From: Trichostrongylus colubriformis
Taxonomy: Eukaryota > Nematoda > Chromadorea > Rhabditida > Trichostrongylidae
DNA length: 64,000 bases
NCBI GenBank assembly: GCA_963978905.1
Contig: OZ022259.1
Coordinates: 44,906,727-44,970,726, forward strand
Direction: 5' to 3'
Both the position numbers and the translations under genes were made by a program. The notes below the pieces were generated by a model. That model was given only the letters and a program-made list of their open reading frames with translations, made no database searches and had not been told where the DNA came from. Below are positions 57,001 to 64,000 of this stretch, piece by piece. The number at the start of each line of letters is the position of its first letter. Within the stretch, counting starts at the first letter, position 1.

Positions 57001-60000
57001 GCTTATCGATCGACTGATGACTTTTTTCTAGAGATCGGCTAACTAGTCCAAAATATCCTTACGTGGTTGTCGAGTACTACACGACTAAATTTTCAAAATA
57101 CAAGTCCTCTACTTCCATTCTCAAAATATCACCTCTCGTGGATTCCTTTGACCAAGCGTGACACTGTTGTCCGCTTTCCCCTCTCTCCTAAGGCCTCCGT
57201 CAGACTTTGCGATATTGCGATTTTGTGGCATTGCACTTTCGCACGCGACTCTACGACCTCGAAATTGCGCTTGCGTGCGAAAGTGCGATGCCGCAAAATC
57301 GTAGAATCACAAAGTCTGACGACGTCCTAACCTCACACCCTGGCACCTGTTTCTCTGCCCTTACAGTATTTCCATTATCTGCCTATACAGAAGCACTTTT
57401 TACATAGAATAAAGTCTTCTTATATTACTTTCAGCTGGTATCACATTCGACGATTCTATAGCTAATCGTATAAGATCCGATTCTACCCTTTCATATACTA
57501 TCCGTTTGTCAAACACAAATCGTCGTAGCAAAGGAGTGAGTGTTGCTTTATCGCAACTTATTGACTTAACTCCAAAGGTTCATTCCTTCAGATCACTGGC
57601 TCAAATACCTTCACACCATGGAATACGCACAATGTATTCGCGATACAATTCATCAGTGGACCAATAAATCCGTCAGAATCCGATGGAGGTTATCCTGGTG
57701 CGTACTCGATTTGTTCTGTATTGCACTGATGATATAAAATAAACAAAATGTACGGCGCAGTTGCTATTTTATGCGTTAAAGGGACAAGGTGTACTATACA
57801 TATGGGTATACATAGTAGGAGTGTGGAGATTAGACGGAAGGGTGGCGCCTCTTTGTAGCTGGAAAATATTATCTTTCTTTTTAAGGCAGTGGTTCAGCGG
57901 ATATATCATTTATCCTTATGACAGCGATAAATATGAACCCTGATTCGGGCAGCAGAATGTGACAAGATGTGTGACTATCTTAGTTCCCCCTGTGGAGCGG
58001 AGGTCATCGCGGGTTTTGGCCACAAGCTAGGACAAGAAGAACCGAGAGTGTTTATCCCGAAGACAGGATTTCGCAATGAGGAGTGCCTTGAGATTTTAGA
58101 CACGGTAATCGCCTCAGGACACAACTGACTATGCCGTCTTTGACTCACACGCATCGCATCCTCGCATCTCAACCCGCACGCCGCGTCGCGAAATCCTGTT
58201 TTAACAATACGCACTTTAGGAACCGATGCGGCGAAATGCGCAACATTTTCACAGTAAGACCGGAGCGGAATCAAATCCGAGAGGCGTTTGGCGCGATACG
58301 CCTCCCCGCACCCGTACCATACCGATTATTCGAAGGCACATTAGATTATCCTTCAAAATCGTTATTAACGTTGTTCGTATTTTCAGGCTACTGGAAAGAA
58401 GGTTTCATGACGGTGCAAAAGGCTGTAAACAATGCCATCTATGAAATTCTTACTGGACATCATATAAATATCATGAATACCGACCTGATGGTAAAATTAT
58501 CACATTTATACGAAAAGTGAAAATATGTGAAAAAATAACTAATGATGCGACGATAACAATGTAAAGAGTTGGGTGCTACTGTAGTTCGCAGGGGGGGGGG
58601 GGGACGCATTGTTGCGCTGTCGTCCCTTACTCGAAACCGTTCTACAACGGTCGGTTCGTGTACTAGAGTGTAAAGAAAATTATCAAAAATCAAAGATAAC
58701 GAAATCAATACCTATAGTGTATATTTTTACATGAGCGTTACTTTGGGAAGTGGTTTCGTTGACAAAAATAGCGTCAGACGTCGATGTCAGTGAAGTGACC
58801 CTCCCCCACCTAACTGGCACCATTTGGCAGCTGGCATCAATTGGCATCTTAAAGCATTAATAATTTAGTATGAAATGAAATAATTTGAGGACAATTCTTT
58901 TCAAGAGCCTTGCAAACAACTTTTAATGTTACTGTTACTGGTCGATTACAGGCTTGGGATTTTGAAGCTATAAGTAGATGATAATTTCAGATAGGCCGAT
59001 TTCCATTCCCAGCGTACAAGTCGAAAATAATTGAGATTGGCGCATTCTTTCTTCCAGTCATCATTGTCTTTTCCTACATGACTAGTGTAATCTACATAGT
59101 GAAGAGTGTAGTGATGGAGAAGGAAGCAAAGCTGAAAGTAAGTCAATTTCCAGTCGCTTTCGAGTTTCACCGCAATAAGTATCAGACTATTCTATGGTGC
59201 TTTTAGCGTTTCATGTGGTTTAAAGAGCGTAGGTGGTTTAGTGACAGATGTGGCACACTGCCAATCTTATGGTGCGAGGATCAAATCTCGCATAAACGTC
59301 CGTCCAGGGCAATCAAGCCTTCCATCCCTCCAGAGTCGGTTGGTACCGGACTCATTCGAAAGAATAAAAGCATTGACTTGAACATCGGCTGGCCCCCACA
59401 AGTCATAGTACAGGCCAAATCGTATTCATCTGCCACCTTCATCTCGATTCTGAATGAAAGTGGAGGCGCATCCCACAGAAGGGATCGATTGACGTCAAAA
59501 ACTATGTCCTTTATCCTTCATAAAACTTAAAATATCCAAAGTGCTCTAAAAGGCAAAGAAAATATTAGGTAAGAGTGTATCAGACTCTCTCACTCCGAAA
59601 CACACTCTCACTCCTGCCACGTACTCTTGCTTTCGCCACTTATCTAGGTCTGTAGGCCACGCCCTGCCAGGCGCTCCGAAATGTACTGTATATCGGGTAG
59701 GTCCAGTTGCGCCGTGAAGATTAGTTTATTGGAGAGGTCTTTTCCGCTTCTGTGAACGGTTTTCAAAATGCTGGGAAAGATCTACAGTAAATTTTGAAAA
59801 AGTTCCGCTGTTCTTCAGTCCCTCCTTTTTCGAACAAATCAAAACTGAGGACATATTTATTAAAGTAAGCGTGGTATGCATTGCATCAAAACCTCTCACC
59901 CGTTGAAAGTTATTAAGGGGAGCATCCTAAGCGCTAAGGTACTTGATCGTCAATGGTGGGAGGATGTGGGAAGAGGTGTTTTCGCACTGGTGGTATGAGT

Positions 60001-62495
60001 GAAGGCCGTGGAGAACGCCTTAACACCTCACACCAGTGCGAGAAAGTGTCATCCATAATGCTAGCGGAGTATGGGGCCATACACAGTGCTAGCGGACAAT
60101 GCCTCTCCGGGTAATGTGTTCTCAGGCCGTTTTGTAAAGCAGATTTTACCATGTCAGTCGACTTGCATTATTGACTAAATATAGGGTTTGTTCAGGAATA
60201 TATGCGGGTCATGGGTTTGAGTCAATGGATCCATTGGGTCGGCCACTTCATCGTTAATTACGTGAAACTACTGATCTCAGTGATTGTATTAACGATTCTG
60301 CTGCACTTCGTTACAACTCGGTTGGTTATCGATTTTTGTAGGTTTTCTTCCATGAAAAAAGGTATTGAGAGGTTTCTATGCAGCTGGATACACACTAAAT
60401 CCTTTCACTACTCTTACGAAACTTCTTTTCACTCACTTCGTTTCCATAGATTACAATTTCCTGTATTTTTTCATACCAGTAAATTTTTAGTTCTGATGGC
60501 AGTGTGATGTTCGTATTCTTCTTGGTTTATGCTTTTGATGCACTGTATTTTGCTTTTGCTATCTCGACTTTCATGCAGTCTGGTAAGCACAGTGACTGAA
60601 CTGATTTGCCTTCCTCGTCTGAAAACAGTATATTCATCTTTCACCAAAAACTCCTAGCGGGATTAATTCATTCAAGTTTAACTGTGATAGTCAAAGCGAA
60701 AGACCGCTCAAACATCGAGGGAAGAGAGCCGTACATCTGCCGCTGAACCGGCTGTGGGAGGGATAGGAAGAACTTTCGTTGTAGAGTCGCGATCTGGAGG
60801 AGTCGTAAAAATATTAACTATTGTAGTGAAAAGTAATGTTATTTTTTTGAATATTTGTGAGCTTCAAGTTTCGCCACTGTAAGTCCTTCTTCAGTGGTGC
60901 CTATAGCGAATCAGTGAATCTTCTCATTTCTCTTCCCTACCCCCCCCCCCCTCCTCCTCCTCGACACCTCCATATGGGAGAGAGGAGAGGGATACATATG
61001 TAGGAATGCAGTCGGGGCACTTCCAGGTGTCGAGGAAAATGATAGCTTTGTCCGCTTCAATACGACCCCCTTCGCAATGGGGACCTTTATATCACCCCCC
61101 CCTCCTTTCATCATCTACCGGTGACTGTTTCCGATTGCATAGTATTACTAAGTATTTTATAAATGTAATTTTTGTGCTGATCATTCAAATTTAGTCATAT
61201 TTCCTGAATAATCGTGTCCGCTTGTCATATGGCTGGAACCATTGCTGACCTCTGCAATTACGCTCCCTCCCCCCCTTCCCGCCCCATCCCGCCTGTCACA
61301 TACGACGCTTCCCCCGTTGGAGAATCTCGACTTCCGGTGTAATCTAATTGGAGTACAGGGGTAATCATATCGCAACCCTGGGAAGGAGTTTATAGCTAGA
61401 CACGAATATTATCACATTCTCATAGTAATACTTGGCCGCAGAAGGGGATGTCCAGCTTTGTTGGCTCACCGCTACTCGGCTTCTCATTGAGTAGTACTAG
61501 GAATGATCCCTCGATGAGGCGGCATGGCAAGAACGCTTGCACATCGCCCAAAGCTCAAATTATAAAAAATTCCGCAGCTCTCCCATTATAGGAACGGCAG
61601 CTTCTTTGATGGCTGTAGTCGGATGGATGATGTTATATTTTTGGTACGCATTTTACAACAGCTTTGATCTCGCGAAACCATTTCCATTTGGCGTTCGAAT
61701 GGTGAATTGCCTGAATCCGGACATTGCCATGGCATACGGCATCACATTACTAGCAGAATATGAAACGCAAGGTGAGGAGAGCGATGAAATTTTTATTGTG
61801 AAAATTACGAAGCTACCAATACTATCACAAACTTGTTAAAGGAATCGTCCACGAAAAAATATTTTCCCTGTTACCTATATATTTATACTGTATTTGTCAA
61901 ATGTGGGCCGCGAGCAAAGTTTCACCCGAATAGATATGAATTTGGCTAAGATACGGCACGACAAATTCTCGTCCGGGTAAGCGGGGCCACCGAATAGCTA
62001 ACCACCCCATCGTCCGCCGCCGTCGGAGACGCATTATCTGAACAGAAAGTTACGTAACTGTCCTATTCCTCGTCTCCAACCGCGGCCAATGAGGGCACGA
62101 GGCTTTTACTCAGAGACCCCACCTACGACCAAGGACTTGGAGAGATGTATCTTAGCCTCATTCACTTTTTTCGCGTGAAAGTTTGCAAACGTTCCTTATT
62201 ATGCAAATACAACAATATATGGGTGACAAAGAAACTTATTATTCCGTGTATTATTCCGTGGACGATTCCTTCAAAAGCTTCTTATCATGATTATAATAGT
62301 GATTTCCATACAGCCGATGGTCTCACGTGGGGCACACTTTTTACTCCACCTACACCGGATCAACGACTCACAGCCGGTCACTGCATAATCATGTTAGTCG
62401 TTGACGGAATTATACTGATGGTCATCACATGGTATGTCGAAGCGGTCTATCCTGGCGGGGAAGGAGTGCCCCAGAAACCATGGTTCTTCCTGCTG
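51016..62495 (+). CDS. ABCA-family transporter, N-terminal half, 3' end beyond window
   Basis: Thirteen exons give 542 residues in one frame: 51016-51150, 51384-51491, 52058-52216, 54786-54876, 54972-55046, 57435-57535, 57592-57697, 58387-58490, 58991-59137, 60196-60341, 60491-60582, 61592-61771 and 62314-62495. Helix 1 (about 26-45) follows [18 protein letters not shown], the usual ABCA opening. A large extracellular loop with sequons NIS, NST and NMS runs to about 300. Five more helices lie near 306-331, 360-383, 396-418, 423-443 and 505-527. Hallmarks are [11 protein letters not shown], the [15 protein letters not shown] coupling segment between helices 2 and 3, and [17 protein letters not shown] after helix 6. 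ABCA proteins move lipids across membranes; worm relatives are the ABT and CED-7 proteins. The nucleotide-binding domain is not in the window. Weakest calls are the exon 2 donor (51492) and the exon 3 acceptor (an alternative is 52033). Confidence 0.93.
51574..51939. mobile_element. Inverted-repeat element, family M, copy 2 (ABC transporter intron 2)
   Basis: The left end is TTGAAGGAATTGTGCACGGA and the right end is CCATGCACGATTCCTTTGA, its near complement. Inside, CATATATTTATGCTGTATTT faces AAATACAATATCAATATATG, and a GC-rich core (CGTCGTCCATCGCGG, ACGGCGGACGATGGGGCGG) pairs. Confidence 0.75.
52375..52780. repeat. Dispersed repeat family V, copy 3 (ABC transporter intron 3)
   Basis: GGGCGGGGCGTGCACAGGAA, CCGTTTTTAAACCGAAAATTG, TGAAAGAGGCGTGGGCACAG, AAGCAATTTCGATGGACC and GCGCACAGTAGTG follow the order seen at 39500-39905. 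Confidence 0.6.
52815..53285 (+). pseudogene. Non-LTR retrotransposon reverse transcriptase tail, broken
   Basis: Plus-strand pieces in shifting frames read [20 protein letters not shown] at 52830-52890, a RNEDVRAVMQ-like piece near 52985, a short segment with GYGHVPRR near 53037, and [20 protein letters not shown] near 53136, ending [20 protein letters not shown]. This order is the C-terminal thumb and tail of nematode RTE- or CR1-like reverse transcriptases. Stops and frameshifts show it is dead. Only the last roughly 150 residues remain, as usual for 5'-truncated insertions. Confidence 0.85.
53300..54690. mobile_element. Family T element nested within a family M element (ABC transporter intron 3)
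   Basis: Family M sequence is seen at 53300-53365 (CTTAATAAGTGCCGCATGAA, AGTTTCACGCG) and resumes at about 54450-54680 (GCGACGGCGGTGGACGACG, TTTCGCGTGACTTTGCATG, GTGCACGATTCCTGTAAAC). Between them, 53400-53580 and 54240-54400 form an inverted pair (GGTATTTTTCCTCCCATGG with CATGGGAAGTAAAATACC; TGCCAAATGGCATCCTTAAG with its counterpart), enclosing family T interior at 53735-54170. Confidence 0.65.
53597..53675 (+). repeat. tRNA-like sequence (pseudogene or SINE head)
   Basis: GGCTCGTGGTAGTGCCCCGG resembles an A box, and CGTGGGTTTGCTTCTCAC a B box with a T-arm-like pair. The would-be acceptor stem (GGCCTCC at the 5' side) has no complement at the 3' side, so it is not a working tRNA. Confidence 0.35.
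55065..56433. mobile_element. Giant multi-hairpin element, family H, copy E (complete, 1369 bp; ABC transporter intron 5)
   Basis: The left end reads TTGGGTTAGGGAATAAGTCC and the right end GGACTTATTCCCCAACCCAA, followed by TA. The whole element is one palindrome centred near 55757. Each arm has four small hairpin units of the form GATAGAGCTTTTT then GCTCTACAA, near 55159, 55331, 55500 and 55646. These are mirrored near 55838, 55985, 56150 and 56322. Spacing is about 145-175 bp. No transposase is encoded. The TA at the right end suggests a Tc1/mariner-type non-autonomous element, but the ends match none of the mariner copies here beyond the first few bases. Confidence 0.85.
56572..56734. mobile_element. 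Short palindromic element, family R, copy 5 (ABC transporter intron 5)
   Basis: This runs from GGCCGTGTTTATACGTTGCG through GCCACCCTGTCTCGTTGCC to GCAGCCACGCTCTGCGAGCG and AAACTATGAACAGTGCC. Block order follows the palindrome at 28587, with many differences. Confidence 0.6.
57188..57330. mobile_element. Short palindromic element, family P, copy 4 (ABC transporter intron 5)
   Basis: The left end is TAAGGCCTCCGTCAGACTTT and the right end is AAAGTCTGACGACGTCCTAA. The arms pair well through GCGATATTGCGATTTTGTGG and its counterpart, with GCACTTTCGCACGCGACTCT facing GCGTGCGAAAGTGC. This is the most regular copy of the family. Confidence 0.75.
59227..59462 (+). mobile_element. tRNA-derived SINE, copy 4 (ABC transporter intron 9)
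   Basis: Plus strand: AGGTGGTTTAGTGACAGATG (A-box-like), then GGTGCGAGGATCAAATCTCG (B-box-like), then the tRNA-unrelated body GGGCAATCAAGCCTTCCATC to GGCCAAATCGTATTCATCTG and CACCTTCATCTCGATTCTGAA. It is in the sense orientation of the host gene. Confidence 0.75.
61020..61350. repeat. Dispersed repeat family Q, copy 3 (ABC transporter intron 11)
   Basis: GGTGTCGAGGAAAATGATAG, CAATACGACCCCCTTCG, GATTGCATAGTATTACTAAG, GCTGACCTCTGCAATTACGC and GTTGGAGAATCTCGACTTCC follow the block order of 12416-12725. A pyrimidine tract of C and T lies just before it (about 60940-60962). Confidence 0.6.
61836..62274. mobile_element. Inverted-repeat element, family M, copy 3 (ABC transporter intron 12)
   Basis: The left end AAAGGAATCGTCCACGAAAA faces the right end TTCCGTGGACGATTCCTTC. 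Inner pairs CCTATATATTTATACTGTAT and AAATACAACAATATATGGGT, AAGTTTCACCCG and TTTTCGCGTGAAAGTTTGC, and the GC-rich core also match. It fills nearly the whole intron. Confidence 0.78.
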
Positions 62496-62586
62496 GTGAG
62501 TGCAGCAGTTTTATGTTAATAACTTCATCTTCATGGATCGCTCGATCGTGTACCAATGACGAGCAGAAGTTAGAGGGTGACTGATA

Positions 62587-63241
62587 TTGGGTAGTCTAAA
62601 AAGTTTTTTCGTATTTTCAAATACCGCTTTTTCCCTCCAAACTGCTTTCCAGCAATCTCTTCTGTACATACACATGTAGTACAACTCCACACGCATCTAT
62701 AGGTATTATTGTCTTCCATCTCCCGGATAACCCTTTTCGGCAAAATAAACATATCAACGGTCAACCTAAAAATTTTTTCTTTGAATGGCGTTAGACAGGG
62801 GAAGGAAAAGGTGATAATCCGATGGAGCAAGATGAGGGCTATAAGGTGGATGGGGCAGCAATTTTTATCCAAGCTCGAGAATTTTTTGGCGAATCATTTT
62901 TTCACTAGTGGTAAAAAGTTTTTTAAATTTTTCCTTTTGAAAAATTCTCGTGCTTGGATAAAAATTGCTGCCTTATAGCCCTGATCTTGCTCCATCGGAT
63001 TATCACCTTTTCCTTTCCCTGTCTAACGCCATACAAAGAAAAAAAATTGGAATTGAAAATGAAGTGACTTTTGATATTTTGATTTGCCGAAAAGGGTTAT
63101 CCGGGAGATGGAAGACAACAATACCTATAGATGCGTGTGGACTTGTACTACATATATATGTGCAGAAGAAATTTTGTGGAAAGCAGTTTTGAGGGAAAAA
63201 GCGGTATTTAAAAATACGAAAAGACTTTTTAGACTATCTAA
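62587..63241. mobile_element. Fold-back mariner derivative
   Basis: The ends TTGGGTAGTCTAAAAAGTTT and AAAGACTTTTTAGACTATCTAA are inverted copies with TA on both sides. The arms (62587-62890 and 62945-63241) pair over about 300 bp around a centre near 62915. The right arm, read on the plus strand, encodes LPYSPDLAPSDYHLFLSLSN near 62965, the third catalytic region of a mariner transposase. The left arm encodes the same on the minus strand. So two copies of the 3' part of one element are joined tail to tail. No functional transposase is possible. Confidence 0.85.
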
Positions 63242-63329
63242 TATTTGGTACCATCCCTTTCTGGGTTTTTAATGGCAACATTAGCATAACCCCACGTGTT
63301 TTTGTGCACATCCGTATGAGCGTTCATAC

Positions 63330-63490
63330 TCAGCGATTCAGGCGAAAAGAAAAGGATACATATCTATCAAGTGATTCAGACGTATCAGTCACCTAATCGC
63401 TGCGTGTCTTATCCTTTCCGCCTGAATCGCGCAAATCGCACGAGTTGCGCGATCGCCTGAATCGCGAACCATGAACAATACCTAAACGGC
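63330..63490. mobile_element. Possible short inverted-repeat element
   Basis: GTTCATACTCAGCGATTCAG near the left faces CTGAATCGCGAACCATGAAC at the right, with a second inner pair (GGCGAAAAGAAAAGGATA and TATCCTTTCCGCC). The ends recall family R and P elements (a TATGAACAGTGCC-like finish), but the interior differs. Confidence 0.5.
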
Positions 63491-64000
63491 ATCGATGACC
63501 TCTCCGGCCTTGTATTTGCTAGTTCGAGGTGTCGAGACTGGTGCAATGATTACCTGAACAGCCTTGTCGCCCCATAAAGGGTCTAGGGGATAATGATAAT
63601 AAATGAGTAAAGGTACTGATAATGGATAATTGCGGCGTACATATCAACATCATTTCAAGGCCAGAAGCGTTCACCAGTTGCTAAATGAGGGAGGGAGGGG
63701 GGCGCTATTTTTGCTGAAGTTCTAAAAAGGAAAAGAGACCTTTCCCCTTGTATACTAAGGCTTGAGCAAAAATTGTACGCCTGAATGTGCAAGTCAACAC
63801 GTCAGGTACCCTTAGTTGCTCCACAACCTTCACCATTCTATAAAATGTCCCCTCTCTTTGCGATAGCATTGCTCACCATTGAAAAGGGATAGATGGAACA
63901 GTACAGAGGTCGGCGAAGGATTTGCGAGTACCTGAAAAACCTTACCTTTTCCAGAAGTCCTACTGGTTCCCATACAGTCAAGGCAAGAAAAGTGCTGCTT
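63491..64000. other. Right edge, family U repeat, no exon seen
   Basis: AGGCTTGAGCAAAAATTGTACGC near 63757 matches family U. No further exon of the ABC transporter (Walker A, signature or Walker B motif) was found before the window ends. Confidence 0.4.

Overview
This is a eukaryotic window, most likely from a clade V (strongylid or hookworm-like) nematode. Four things point there: introns with GT donors and short nematode-type TTTTCAG or TTTCAG acceptors, TTTCAG acceptors placed just before probable start codons (candidate trans-splice sites), protein families whose closest remembered relatives are worm proteins, and a heavy load of mariner remnants and short inverted-repeat elements between genes and inside long introns. 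Most open reading frames here are chance or repeat-derived. The real genes were rebuilt exon by exon from protein similarity and splice phase. No database search was run.

Genes on the minus strand, left to right: (1) 2120-2721, two phase-compatible exons of a possible homeobox-type transcription factor, whose DNA-binding exon would lie off the left edge. (2) 10536-13858, a complete five-exon Arl6/BBS3-type small GTPase of 189 residues. (3) 18183-21337, a complete six-exon ER membrane complex subunit 7 (EMC7) of 219 residues. (4) 21988-24886, a complete six-exon Arp2/3 complex subunit 4 (ARPC4, arx-6) of 173 residues. The last two lie head-to-tail and could be co-transcribed.

On the plus strand, 51016-62495 holds thirteen exons (542 residues) of an ABCA-family full transporter: the first transmembrane helix, a large extracellular loop and five more helices. 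The first nucleotide-binding domain would lie beyond the right edge. Its introns are swollen by inserted repeats.

The stretch 25-51 kb has no gene I can defend. It is built of repeat families that recur through the window: palindromic elements of up to about 1.4 kb made of repeated small hairpins; several families of short GC-rich palindromic elements, one of them a nearly perfect 239-bp palindrome; a tRNA-derived SINE; three defective mariner-type elements plus a fold-back mariner derivative; and the tail of a non-LTR retrotransposon. The strongest non-gene novelty is the giant multi-hairpin family and its nested relations with the SINE and the transporter introns.
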